A DNA stretch of 21,755 nt, taken from the NCBI GenBank assembly GCA_910588535.1, contig CAJUOO010000059.1, positions 1-21,755 of the forward strand, written 5' to 3'. Shown here in pieces: positions 1 through 7,999 of the stretch; the stretch's first letter is position 1, and each line of letters starts with the position of its first letter. The notes beneath the pieces are model-generated. The model was not told the DNA's origin. It ran no database searches and worked only from the letters and a program-made list of their open reading frames with translations. Source of the DNA: an uncultured Lachnospiraceae bacterium. GTDB lineage: Bacteria > Bacillota > Clostridia > Lachnospirales > Lachnospiraceae. The position numbers and the translations under genes are program-made.

Positions 1-20
1 TTATTTTTTTGCAAGTAAAA

Positions 21-55
21 GGAGCTGCGCACGAATTACTTAGTGCGACAGCCCC
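21..55 (-). terminator. Imperfect hairpin, likely minus-strand terminator
   Basis: The arms GGAGCTGCGCAC (21-32) and GTGCGACAGCCCC (43-55) pair with one bulge around a loop of about 10 nt. Read on the minus strand, the stem is followed by a T-rich stretch (TTTTACTT), so it would stop minus-strand transcripts arriving from the MATE side. No T tract follows on the plus strand. Confidence 0.5.
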
Positions 56-70
56 CTCAGACTATAGACA

Positions 71-107
71 AAACAGCTCTGGATATAATTCCCAGAGCTG
101 TTTTTCT
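71..107 (+). terminator. Rho-independent terminator (possibly bidirectional)
   Basis: A perfect 12-bp stem, AAACAGCTCTGG (71-82) with CCAGAGCTGTTT (92-103), has a 9-nt loop and is followed by TTCTTTT on the plus strand. It probably ends a plus-strand gene lying left of the window. On the minus strand the stem is followed by TG rather than a long T run, so stopping in that direction is weaker. Confidence 0.75.
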
Positions 108-501
108 TTTATCAAACAAATTACTTTCAAAATAGAATTTTTGTGTAGTTTTCTTTCCCCAGCAATCATAATACTGTTCCCTTTTGAGCATTGGAGGCAG
201 ACCCCCATTGGCTGAGCATATCCTCCAATTGTTCCAATAGATAATAAAACATCTCCATATCAGGTTTTTAAGTTCCTGAATGGGTTCATTTAAAAGATAT
301 CCCAGAAACCGCCAGTAGACAACATTCATGCGAACTTCCTCCATGGTACACCACCAAGAAGGGATACTATAAAGATGCTGGATCAGGATCTCTTAAACAA
401 AACCACGAGACCGACACGGGGATATATCTGTTATCCGTACAATATCAATCTTCCACAAAATCGTATCTGACTTTTTTGACAGTCTGATATATACCTAACA
501 T
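108..501. other. Gene-free stretch, no supportable gene
   Basis: About 390 bases between the terminator and the MATE stop codon. A minus-strand reading frame (about 329 down to 57) has a GGAGG eight bases before an ATG. It runs straight through the terminator hairpin, is rich in Trp, Tyr and Cys, and resembles no family I recognise. It may be a gene remnant or chance. No tRNA, repeat or clear promoter was seen. Confidence 0.4.
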
Positions 502-1845
502 TCATTGGATCACTTTATGCTCCACCCATTTTCCGCTTATAAACCGTGCTGTAAAGATAACTGCTCTCACTGTCCAGTCTGCAAACATTCCTATCCATAC
601 TGCAATTGGTCCAAATCCCATAACTCTGCACAAAAAGACGCATAAACTCACCCTGCACAGCCACATTGTCGTGCAGGACACAATCATCGAGAATTTCACA
701 TCTCCCGCTGCCCTCATGCCATATGCAGGTATAAATGAGAGTGTCCACGAGATAGGTTTTACAATTGTGATCCACATTACCATATACATGCACAGATCCG
801 CACTTTCCTTCTCCATACCTCCCAAAATTGTCACCGGGCGCGTGATCAAAAATACAGCAAGACAGCTTATAATAATCGTCACCTCAGCAATTATTGTAAG
901 CTTCTTAATATAGTACCGCGCCTCATCGCGCCTTCCGGCTCCAATGCACTGTCCCACCACCGTCATCAATCCAATTCCAACACCCACAGCCCCGACACCA
1001 TTCACATTTTCCATAATATTTGTCATAGCCTGCGCTGCGATCGCTGCTGTTCCAAGCGTGGACACCGTAGACTGAATCGCCAGCTTTCCAAACTGAAACA
1101 TACCATTTTCTACACCAGAGGGAATCCCTATCGCTAAAATCCTCTTGATCAGAGGGAAATCTGGACGTATTCTGCGATAATCACGAACACACACCATATT
1201 TTCCGTCTTTCTCAAATACCAGAGCACCACAACTGCACAGAATATTCGAGAACCCAGTGTGGCGAGCGCCGCACCTGCCACACCCAGACGAAGCCCCCAG
1301 ATCAAAAAAGCATTACCAGCAATATTCATTCCATTTGAGATAATGGAGATCACCATTGGCGTTCTTGTATTTTTCTGAGCGCGAAAAACACTTGACCCTG
1401 CATTATACAGCGCAATAAATGGAAACGACATCGCCATAAAGAAAAAATAAACTTGTGCCGCGGACATCACTTCTGGCTCAACTGCGCCAAATATTAGGCG
1501 AAGAAGAGGTCTGCGAAATAGCAGACAGAGAACCATCAAGACAAAAGAAATTACCGCCACGGTAAATACAACCTGACTTGCAGCACGATTAGCAGCGCGC
1601 TCATCCTTTCGCCCAATGTATTGTGAACAGATAATTGCACCGCCAGCGGCAAGTGCGGAGAATACCTGAACTACCAGCACGCAGATGGAATCCACCAACG
1701 ATACTGCCGATATCGCCTCGGACCCGACATTGCTGACCATTATGGTATCCACTGTCCCCATAAGGGAATTCAAGAGCTGCTCTACAATAAGCGGCAACAA
1801 TAACAAAAACAAATCTCTGTTGCTAAACATATGCTTTTCTTTCAT
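502..1845 (-). CDS. MATE family multidrug/Na+ efflux transporter
   Basis: Predicted 447-residue inner-membrane antiporter of the MATE (NorM/DinF-like) family, which expels cationic drugs or metabolites in exchange for Na+ or H+. The start typical of MATE proteins is present: a short charged stretch, then a first helix with PLIVEQLLNSLMG followed by VDTIMVSNVG. Many hydrophobic segments fill the rest, with two similar halves as expected of 12-helix MATE proteins. I start it at 1845 because AGAGG lies just upstream and the length then fits the family. A longer frame back to 1914 adds 23 unlikely residues and has no ribosome site. It is separate from the fructose operon, with its own promoter and repeats in the 270-bp gap. 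The substrate cannot be told from sequence. Confidence 0.9.
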   Translation of the reverse strand: MKEKHMFSNRDLFLLLLPLIVEQLLNSLMGTVDTIMVSNVGSEAISAVSLVDSICVLVVQVFSALAAGGAIICSQYIGRKDERAANRAASQVVFTVAVISFVLMVLCLLFRRPLLRLIFGAVEPEVMSAAQVYFFFMAMSFPFIALYNAGSSVFRAQKNTRTPMVISIISNGMNIAGNAFLIWGLRLGVAGAALATLGSRIFCAVVVLWYLRKTENMVCVRDYRRIRPDFPLIKRILAIGIPSGVENGMFQFGKLAIQSTVSTLGTAAIAAQAMTNIMENVNGVGAVGVGIGLMTVVGQCIGAGRRDEARYYIKKLTIIAEVTIIISCLAVFLITRPVTILGGMEKESADLCMYMVMWITIVKPISWTLSFIPAYGMRAAGDVKFSMIVSCTTMWLCRVSLCVFLCRVMGFGPIAVWIGMFADWTVRAVIFTARFISGKWVEHKVIQ

Positions 1846-1885
1846 AATATCAAGCCTCTTTCCATGCGATATACACATACACCAC

Positions 1886-1914
1886 ATAGTATCACTAAGT
1901 TTTCCACAAAACAA
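1886..1914 (-). promoter_or_regulatory. Candidate promoter of the MATE gene
   Basis: On the minus strand TTGTTT (1909-1914) and TACTAT (1886-1891) are 17 bp apart, and a TG one base upstream makes an extended -10. It sits about 40 bp before the start codon. The match is moderate, not consensus. Confidence 0.45.
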
Positions 1915-1936
1915 GCTTGAATCTTGTCCAGAATAT

Positions 1937-2032
1937 CCATTCTACAGAATATTTGACTTATTCTAACCAAGCTAAGCCCCGCCAAAGCCCCTGCCTCATA
2001 CCCATTCTACAGAATATTTGACTCATTCTAAC
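1937..2032. repeat. Two 31-bp direct repeats with palindromic core upstream of the MATE gene
   Basis: A 31-bp unit occurs at 1937-1967 and 2002-2032, identical but for one base (CTTATTC versus CTCATTC). Each contains ATTCTACAGAAT, a 5+5-bp palindrome with a 2-bp centre, followed by ATTTGAC. The spacing is 65 bp. Both lie upstream of the predicted MATE promoter, which suggests paired binding sites for a regulator. The identity of the regulator is unknown. Confidence 0.7.
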
Positions 2033-2033
2033 T

Positions 2034-2096
2034 CAGCCAGACAAAACAGATAGAAAAATTACATGATGCAAACTTTTTCTATGCTTTGTCTGGCTG
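2034..2096. terminator. Long hairpin after the fructose operon
   Basis: The outer arms CAGCCAGACAAA (2034-2045) and TTTGTCTGGCTG (2085-2096) are perfect 12-mers. Inner arms ATAGAAAAA and TTTTTCTAT extend the pairing. It lies just beyond the stop of the DeoR-type gene, so it may end the fru transcript, but no T run follows on either strand. It could instead be an RNA-stabilising element or a small mobile inverted repeat. Confidence 0.5.
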
Positions 2097-2115
2097 AAAG
2101 TTATCGCTTCCATAT

Positions 2116-2859
2116 TTACGGGCATTGCACAATTTCTGTAGCCTCTCTATACTCCTCTGGACTCTGATCAGTCAATATAATTCCTGCCTTTAGATGAGCA
2201 AATGTCACAGAACTGACCACATGAAATTTGCTGTGATCTGCTAGGATATATGCCTTGCCACACTGTTCCATAGCTGTCTTTTTTACCAGTGCCTCGTTGG
2301 CATCCGGCGTCGTGAAGCCTGCTGTCCGACTCACTCCATTCACTCCAAAAAAACCTCTGGTAAAATGAAAATCCTTCAGCATCATTACCGTAGTCGTCCC
2401 CACCACCGCCTCCGTCGAGCTTTTTAACGTTCCTCCTGTCAATATTACATGTGCACCTGCCGCCGCAAGCCTCTGTGCATGCGCAACGGCATTTGTGACA
2501 AAGGAAGCTTCCGTCTTTTCAATATAATCTAATAGATACCCTGTTGTTGTCCCAGCATCCAGAAAGATAAAATCCTGCGGCCGAATCAATGAGGCGGCAT
2601 ATCTGGCAATTCGTCTCTTCTCTTCAATATTTATCTCAGTCTTCTGAGCCACCGTAGGCTCAGAAGACTGATAAATATTTTCCACCGCCACAGCACCACC
2701 AAATACCTTTACAAGCAGCCCCTTTTTATCAAGCTCTATAATATCTCTTCTCACCGTCGACTCCGAGATGCCAAGCAGCTCCTTCAACTCTATGACAGTA
2801 ATGCTCCTTCTTTCTTTTAGAAGCTCCAAAATTCTCCTATATCTCTGTTCCGACAGCAT
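2116..2859 (-). CDS. fruR: DeoR-family transcriptional regulator of the fructose operon
   Basis: 247 residues, the usual length for DeoR regulators. An N-terminal helix-turn-helix (about residues 20-49, with ISESTVRRDI) precedes the sugar-phosphate sensing domain, where DAGTTTGYL (101-109) is the typical phosphate-binding loop. It is the last gene of the operon, 16 bp after the fruA stop, with AGAGGTAG before its ATG. Position in a fructose operon suggests that it senses fructose 1-phosphate and controls this operon; that role is inference. The usual Firmicute order puts the regulator first (fruR-fruK-fruA), whereas here it is third. Confidence 0.85.
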   Translation of the reverse strand: MLSEQRYRRILELLKERRSITVIELKELLGISESTVRRDIIELDKKGLLVKVFGGAVAVENIYQSSEPTVAQKTEINIEEKRRIARYAASLIRPQDFIFLDAGTTTGYLLDYIEKTEASFVTNAVAHAQRLAAAGAHVILTGGTLKSSTEAVVGTTTVMMLKDFHFTRGFFGVNGVSRTAGFTTPDANEALVKKTAMEQCGKAYILADHSKFHVVSSVTFAHLKAGIILTDQSPEEYREATEIVQCP

Positions 2860-2875
2860 ATTCTACCTCTTTCCT

Positions 2876-4789
2876 CTATTCCTGTACATCCTTCTTCAAT
2901 ACACCCAGCAAAAATGCGGACGCCAATGTTCCGGCAACCAACGCCACCACATACATCACTGCATTTCCCACAACCGGGAACACAAAGATTCCTCCGTGTG
3001 GAGCCATCAGTGTACATCCAAATAACATAGACAGCGCACCTGCTAAACCAGAACCAATGATGCATGCCGGAAGCACATGCAGTGGATCGGACGCAGCAAA
3101 TGGGATCGCCCCTTCTGTGATAAATGCAAGCCCCATAATAAAATTGACTGGCCCTGATTGTCTTTCCTCCCTGCTGAATTTTTTCTTAAAAAGAAATGTG
3201 GCGAGCGCTATCGCGCACGGAGGGGTCATACCTCCTATCATCACTGCTGCCATTATATCATAATTTCCCGCTGCAATGGCGGCCGTGCCAAATACATACG
3301 CTGCTTTATTAAATGGACCGCCCATATCAACTGCCATCATACCACCCAAGATAATTCCGAGAATCACCTTGCTTGTGCCGCCCATACTGGTCAGGCCATT
3401 ATTTAAAGCCGTGTTAATTCCTCCCATCACAGGCTCTATCACAAATGACATGGCAAGCCCCATAAGCAAAAGACCCACCAGAGGATAAATTAGCACAGGA
3501 GCAATTTTTTCCAAAAACTCTGGCAGATAATCACAAGCCTTGCGAAGGAACAGAATCAGATAACCAGCGAGGAAACCAGCGGCAAGTGCTCCCAAGAATC
3601 CCGATTTCCCACTGTAAGCCATCATGCCTCCCACAAATCCCAATGCAAGCGCGGGTCTGTCACCGATCGCCATCGCAATAAAGCCGGCCAGCACAGGGAG
3701 CATAAAGCCAAAAGCGACTCCACCCAGATTTTTAAGCCATGCCGCCACTGGCGTAATTGTACCAAAATTTGCTCTATCCGCAACATCGAGAGCATCCATA
3801 TCTACACAAAGTCCATCAATTAAAAAGGCAAGTGCAATTAAGATACCACCTCCCACCACAAAAGGAAGCATGTGAGATACTCCATTCATTAACTGGGTAT
3901 AAATCTTATGTCCCACACCACCACTTTTCTTGGATGCCTGTGAAACAGAAGCAGAACCTGCCGCTGCATGGTACACAGGCGCATCTCCCGCCATCGCGCG
4001 GTCCAAAAGCTGACCTGCCTTGCTGATGCCGTCAGAAACCTGACATGCAATCACCTTTTTACCATCGAAGCGATCCATCGGAACCTGTGCGTCGGCTGCG
4101 ACGATAATACAATCGGCATCCCTTATTTCCTGCTCTGTCAGCACATTCTTTGCTCCACCTGAACCTCTGGTCTCAATTTTAACAACACAGTTTCTCTCCC
4201 TTGCCGCCTTCTCAATGCCCTCTGCTGCCATATAAGTATGTGCGATGCCAGTGGGACAGGAGGTGACTGCCAGAATCTTCACTCCACCGTTAGCCGAACC
4301 AGTATCTGCCAGTCTCTCGTCAATATCTGCCTGCTCAGCATCCGCCTTGTCGACAATGGCAAGAAACTCCTCCACTGATTTTGCATTGCGCAGGGATTCT
4401 GAAAAACTTTCATCCATCATCAACACTGACAGCTTGCTCAATACATCCAGATGAACATTATCTTTTGTATTTGGCGCTGCTATTAAAAAAATCAAGGTAA
4501 CAGGCTCGCCATCCAAGGAATCAAAATCGACTCCATCTTTTACCACCATGGCTGCCAGACCCGGCTTGCTGACCGCAGCACATTTTCCATGAGGGATGGC
4601 AATCCCTTCACCAATTCCTGTTGTGCTTTCTTCCTCTCTGGCATAAACCTGCTTTCTGTATGCCTCCTCATCATTGATCCTGCCACTCTTAATCATAAGA
4701 TCAATCACTTGATCCAGCGCCTCCTGTTTTGTCTTTGGCGCTCCTGTAAGTGAAATACTTCTCTTGTCTAACAGATCTGTGATCCTCAT
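2876..4789 (-). CDS. fruA: Fructose-specific PTS transporter, fused EIIA-EIIB-EIIC
   Basis: This 637-residue membrane protein takes up fructose and phosphorylates it at C1. Domains are in the order A-B-C. EIIA spans about residues 1-150 with the phosphorylated His67 in IPHGKC. EIIB spans about 170-270 with Cys178 in CPTGIAHTYMAAEG. EIIC runs from about 295 to the end with many membrane segments and the GGGILIAL and EGAIPFAASDPL motifs of fructose permeases. An Ala/Ser-rich linker joins B and C. It follows fruK by 11 bp and is followed at 16 bp by the DeoR regulator, so the three are one transcript. Length and domain order match full FruA proteins; nothing looks broken. Confidence 0.96.
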   Translation of the reverse strand: MRITDLLDKRSISLTGAPKTKQEALDQVIDLMIKSGRINDEEAYRKQVYAREEESTTGIGEGIAIPHGKCAAVSKPGLAAMVVKDGVDFDSLDGEPVTLIFLIAAPNTKDNVHLDVLSKLSVLMMDESFSESLRNAKSVEEFLAIVDKADAEQADIDERLADTGSANGGVKILAVTSCPTGIAHTYMAAEGIEKAARERNCVVKIETRGSGGAKNVLTEQEIRDADCIIVAADAQVPMDRFDGKKVIACQVSDGISKAGQLLDRAMAGDAPVYHAAAGSASVSQASKKSGGVGHKIYTQLMNGVSHMLPFVVGGGILIALAFLIDGLCVDMDALDVADRANFGTITPVAAWLKNLGGVAFGFMLPVLAGFIAMAIGDRPALALGFVGGMMAYSGKSGFLGALAAGFLAGYLILFLRKACDYLPEFLEKIAPVLIYPLVGLLLMGLAMSFVIEPVMGGINTALNNGLTSMGGTSKVILGIILGGMMAVDMGGPFNKAAYVFGTAAIAAGNYDIMAAVMIGGMTPPCAIALATFLFKKKFSREERQSGPVNFIMGLAFITEGAIPFAASDPLHVLPACIIGSGLAGALSMLFGCTLMAPHGGIFVFPVVGNAVMYVVALVAGTLASAFLLGVLKKDVQE

Positions 4790-4800
4790 GCTCTCTCCTC

Positions 4801-5712
4801 CTATCGATGCTCTATCTGCTGATACACTGCTGCTATCTCTTCTCTAGTGGCAAGCTGCTCTGAAAATGCACTTGCACTTCCAGCAGACACGCCCATATAA
4901 AATGCATGTCGGTACTCCTTCTTTTCCATCCATCCTGCAAGAAAACCTGCCACCATAGAATCTCCTGCCCCAACACCGTTAATTAGTTTTCCTTCTGGAG
5001 CGGCTGTTTCATATACAGAACCATCTGCCGCCGCCAGAACTGCCCCCTCTCCAGCCATAGATACCAACACATTCTCTGCTCCCATCTCCCTCAGCCTCTT
5101 GGCATAAGGAATAACCTCCGTCCTTGTGCCTAGCGATACATCAAAGATCTCACCAAGCTCATGATGATTCGGCTTTACCAGAAATGGATGGTACTTTAAT
5201 ACCGACACAAGAAGTTCTCTTGTTGCATCTACCACAAACACAACACCTCTTCCACTTAGTCTCTCCATAATCTGGCTATAGATAGTATCTGGCATAGAGC
5301 TTGGAATACTCCCGGCAAGCACCAATACATCTCCTCTCGAAAGAGTATTAAGCTTATCTATAAGCTGATTCATCTCCTCTGCGCGAATTGTTGGCCCGCA
5401 TCCATTGATCTCCGTTCCATCAATGGATGTAAGCTTGACATTAATTCTTGAGATTCCATTGTCAACATGGATAAAATCTGCCCTAATCCCTCTTTCCTCA
5501 ATCCGTCTAGTTATCTCGTCTCCCGTAAAACCAGCCGCAAAACCAAACGCTGTATTCTCAATTCCAAGATTACTTAATACCATAGAGACATTCAGCCCTT
5601 TTCCTCCCGGAAGCATCAGCTCAGAATTGGTCCGATTCGTCAAACCTAGCTTAAAATCCTCCACCGAGACGATATAATCCAGCGACGGATTAAAAGTTAC
5701 CGTATAAATCAT
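4801..5712 (-). CDS. fruK: 1-phosphofructokinase
   Basis: 303-residue PfkB-family sugar kinase that turns fructose 1-phosphate into fructose 1,6-bisphosphate in the cytoplasm, the step after FruA. The N-terminal substrate motif GGKGLNVSMVLSNLG starts at residue 36. The C-terminal ATP/anion-hole signature NGVGAGDSMVAGF carries the catalytic base Asp251. It begins with MIYTVTFNPSLDY, typical of FruK. AGGAGG precedes the start, and it is the first gene of the operon, directly behind a strong promoter. LacC (tagatose-6-phosphate kinase) is a close relative, but the adjacent FruA settles the call. Confidence 0.95.
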   Translation of the reverse strand: MIYTVTFNPSLDYIVSVEDFKLGLTNRTNSELMLPGGKGLNVSMVLSNLGIENTAFGFAAGFTGDEITRRIEERGIRADFIHVDNGISRINVKLTSIDGTEINGCGPTIRAEEMNQLIDKLNTLSRGDVLVLAGSIPSSMPDTIYSQIMERLSGRGVVFVVDATRELLVSVLKYHPFLVKPNHHELGEIFDVSLGTRTEVIPYAKRLREMGAENVLVSMAGEGAVLAAADGSVYETAAPEGKLINGVGAGDSMVAGFLAGWMEKKEYRHAFYMGVSAGSASAFSEQLATREEIAAVYQQIEHR

Positions 5713-5743
5713 CTCATTCCCTCCTGTCTTATCTTGTTACCTT

Positions 5744-5772
5744 ATTATACATCCAAACTCATTCAAAGTCAA
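5744..5772 (-). promoter_or_regulatory. fru operon promoter
   Basis: On the minus strand TTGACT (5767-5772) and TATAAT (5744-5749) are separated by exactly 17 bp. Transcription would start about 25 bp before the fruK start codon and just upstream of its AGGAGG. Confidence 0.8.
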
Positions 5773-5782
5773 TCAAAATATT

Positions 5783-5804
5783 TCAATAATATGATTATTA
5801 TTGA
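5783..5804. promoter_or_regulatory. Palindromic operator candidate upstream of the fru promoter
   Basis: The perfect 8-bp arms TCAATAAT (5783-5790) and ATTATTGA (5797-5804) have a 6-bp centre. A wider pair, CAATCA (5770-5775) and TGATTG (5802-5807), encloses it and overlaps the -35 box. The position suits control by the DeoR-type regulator at the end of the operon. The pairing of site and regulator is inference. Confidence 0.5.
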
Positions 5805-5910
5805 TTGATGTTGAACGAATAAACCGAACATACTCCTTCTGCATGGGGATGTGCATCGTATTGAGCCCTTCATCTCGGCTGACACTTTTCCTTTGGATGC
5901 CCGCGTACAT

Positions 5911-5949
5911 AAAAAAGAGAGACGAAAGGTTTTTTCCTTTTGTCTCTCC
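5911..5949 (-). terminator. Rho-independent terminator of the aminotransferase operon
   Basis: On the minus strand GAGAGACAAAAGG pairs with CCTTTCGTCTCTC (one G-U pair) and is followed by TTTTTT. It starts 7 bp after the stop codon of the 151-residue gene. Confidence 0.85.
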
Positions 5950-5955
5950 ACATTA

Positions 5956-6411
5956 CTATTTGGGCGGCCGCAGTGAACCCCGTTTTACGGTTATCATCAA
6001 CTGCTCTATTTCTTTATATACCTTGTCAATCTCAGCCTGAATCTTTTCACAATCGATACCTGCAGCCGCAAATTCATCCATTATCTCCTTCACCACCTCT
6101 GCATATTTGTTCTTATGCTCAACATTGCGCTTCTTCCACTGTATTCCCTTAAAATATTCTGCTATTTCTCTATCAAGAGATAGCCTACCCTGAAGCATCA
6201 GCACAGCAAGAATTGGATAGCCGGGGTAGCCACTCCAATAGGACGAATTATCATTGGAAGTATAGATATCATCCTTCCATGTAATTACATATTTTTTCGA
6301 TAAATCGGAGGAGACAACTTCAGCCTTCCCCTCCATAAGGGTGATGCGATCATCCACAATCGCTCCGTATGCCTCATGAATTTTCTCAATCGGCGGCATC
6401 TTAATACTCAA
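5956..6411 (-). CDS. Conserved-looking protein of unknown function, TTG start
   Basis: 151 residues, soluble, with no signal peptide or membrane segment. I do not recognise a named family. The N-terminal half is rich in aromatic and Gly residues around SSYWSGYPGYPILAVLMLQG (residues 57-76). The C-terminal half is strongly charged and helical, rich in Lys and Glu. The start is TTG: AGGAGG lies 6 bp before it, while the next in-frame ATG (6399) would be 18 bp away from that site. It begins 49 bp after the aminotransferase stop and ends at a good terminator, so the two genes are probably co-transcribed. The context gives no firm function. Confidence 0.7.
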   Translation of the reverse strand: MSIKMPPIEKIHEAYGAIVDDRITLMEGKAEVVSSDLSKKYVITWKDDIYTSNDNSSYWSGYPGYPILAVLMLQGRLSLDREIAEYFKGIQWKKRNVEHKNKYAEVVKEIMDEFAAAGIDCEKIQAEIDKVYKEIEQLMITVKRGSLRPPK

Positions 6412-6460
6412 ATTTCCCCTCCTATATCAGACTTTTACTGAACATCTCCACGCTCTCTGC

Positions 6461-7744
6461 TTATTGGCTCAACAACTTCTCTATCGATGCAAGCTTTACG
6501 CAGAGCACAAACATCCTTGTCGCCTCCGCCATCTCCTCTGGTGTGGGAAAGGAAGGGGCAATGCGGATATTAGAATCCTTCGGGTCCTTTCCATATGGAT
6601 AGGTTGCACCTGCACCAGTCAGCACCAGACCAAGATCTTTGCATTTCGCGACAATAGCCTTCGCGCAGCCCTGCATTGCATCAAAAGAGATAAAATATCC
6701 ACCTCTTGGTCTTGTCCAACTTCCAATCTCAAGCCCGGTAAGTTCCTCCTCAAGAATAGTAAGCACAGCCTCAAACTTTGGCCGAAGCAATTCAGCATGT
6801 TTCTTCATATGTGCGTTCAGTCCGTCAATATCCTTAAAAAACCGCACATGGCGCAGTTGGTTTATCTTATCATGCCCGATAATCTGTGTTGTCATAAACT
6901 GCTTGATATACTCCATATTTTCCAGAGAGGTCGCAATCGCTGAGACACCAGAACCCGGAAAACTCACCTTCGAGGTAGAACCAAAAACATAGACCATATT
7001 CGGATTGCCTGCCTTTTCGCACTCCTCCAAAATATTCAATATTTTATCCTGAACATCCTCAAAGATATGATGAATACAATATGCATTATCCCAGAAAATG
7101 CGGAAATCCTCTGCTTTGGGCTTTAGATTAGCGAAGCGTCTTACCACATCGTCAGAATATGTGATACCTGTAGGATTTGAGTACTTTGGCACACACCAGA
7201 TACCCTTGACAGCATCATCATTGTTCACATACTCCTCCACCATATCCATATCTGGTCCATCTTCACCCAGAGGAATGTTGATCATCTCTATACCAAATAA
7301 TTCTGTAATCTTAAAATGCCTGTCATAGCCCGGAACCGGACATAAAAATTTCACCTTATCCAGCTTGCACCATGGCGTAGAACCATTTACACCCATAACC
7401 ATGGAACGGACCACTGTGTCATACATAATATTCAGGCTGGAGTTACCGCACACAATCACATTATCCTTCTTTACCTCAAGCATATTTGCCATCAGCCGCC
7501 TACATTCACCGATCCCATCCCAATCACCATAATTTCTGGTATCATTCCCAAGAAGGGTATTCATATCCGACTCACCGTTGATCACATCGAGCATCGGCAT
7601 CGATATAGCAAGCTGAGAAGCTCCCGGCTTACCTCTTGCCATATTAAGAGAAAGTCCCTTCGCTTCTTCTGTTTTAAACTGTTTTTCTAACTCTGCTTTT
7701 AAGGTTAAAAGCTCCTCTTGGCTCATAGCCAAATATGATTTCAT
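6461..7744 (-). CDS. PLP-dependent aminotransferase, aspartate aminotransferase-like
   Basis: 427-residue cytoplasmic fold-type I enzyme that likely moves an amino group between aspartate (or another amino acid) and 2-oxoglutarate. Visible motifs are YSNPTG (188-193), DNAY (219-222, with the Asp that holds the pyridine nitrogen), and GSTSKVSFPGSG, where Lys259 would form the Schiff base with PLP. RIAPSFP near residue 395 holds the Arg that binds the carboxylate. Length and motif context fit the distinct aspartate aminotransferase group that includes C. glutamicum AspB (Aminotran_MocR-like, without a DNA-binding domain). AGAGGAG lies before the ATG. Substrate choice cannot be settled by sequence alone. 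It is first in a two-gene unit with the 151-residue protein. Confidence 0.88.
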   Translation of the reverse strand: MKSYLAMSQEELLTLKAELEKQFKTEEAKGLSLNMARGKPGASQLAISMPMLDVINGESDMNTLLGNDTRNYGDWDGIGECRRLMANMLEVKKDNVIVCGNSSLNIMYDTVVRSMVMGVNGSTPWCKLDKVKFLCPVPGYDRHFKITELFGIEMINIPLGEDGPDMDMVEEYVNNDDAVKGIWCVPKYSNPTGITYSDDVVRRFANLKPKAEDFRIFWDNAYCIHHIFEDVQDKILNILEECEKAGNPNMVYVFGSTSKVSFPGSGVSAIATSLENMEYIKQFMTTQIIGHDKINQLRHVRFFKDIDGLNAHMKKHAELLRPKFEAVLTILEEELTGLEIGSWTRPRGGYFISFDAMQGCAKAIVAKCKDLGLVLTGAGATYPYGKDPKDSNIRIAPSFPTPEEMAEATRMFVLCVKLASIEKLLSQ

Positions 7745-7781
7745 AATGCCTTTCTCCTCTCATATGATTTTACCGCTCCCA

Positions 7782-7787
7782 ATTATA
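7782..7787 (-). promoter_or_regulatory. -10 box of the aminotransferase promoter
   Basis: On the minus strand TATAAT lies about 38 bp before the start codon. The sequence 17 bp upstream (TGTATT) is a poor -35, so the promoter may need an activator. Confidence 0.45.
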
Positions 7788-7869
7788 CCACATCTTTTGA
7801 AGTTAATACAGCCCTTTTTTACCAACCCGCTAAAAATAACCTGTTATGCAGCCTTCCATCACTTTCACT

Positions 7870-7885
7870 TTTACAATATTGTAAA
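7870..7885. promoter_or_regulatory. Perfect 16-bp palindrome, operator candidate
   Basis: TTTACAATATTGTAAA is self-complementary over 16 bp. It lies about 80 bp upstream of the predicted aminotransferase -10 box, within the gap between gldA and the aminotransferase. No family could be assigned; the spacing does not match the BlaI/CopY type TACA-N2-TGTA. Confidence 0.4.
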
Positions 7886-7934
7886 GACCAACTTACAGAT
7901 TCCACACCACATATCATTTTCTAAAAGCTACAGC

Positions 7935-7977
7935 TTGACATGTACAAATCTATTTTCATACATGCTGTACATGTCAA
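7935..7977. repeat. 12-bp perfect inverted repeat with 19-nt loop
   Basis: The arms TTGACATGTACA (7935-7946) and TGTACATGTCAA (7966-7977) are perfect complements. It lies beyond the gldA stop on the minus strand. No T run follows, so it is not a standard terminator. Each arm also contains the small palindromes ACATGT and TGTACA. It could be a pair of protein-binding sites or an RNA hairpin. Confidence 0.6.
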
Positions 7978-7999
7978 ATCTGTACCCACAGAAAATCTC

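Noticed and set aside
57..344. Minus-strand frame of 95 codons with an inner GGAGG
   Set aside because: It runs through a strong terminator hairpin, resembles no known protein and has unusual amino-acid make-up. Reported only as part of the gene-free stretch.
1937..2032. CRISPR-like array
   Set aside because: Only two repeat copies, one spacer-like gap with no further units, and no cas genes. A regulatory duplication fits better.
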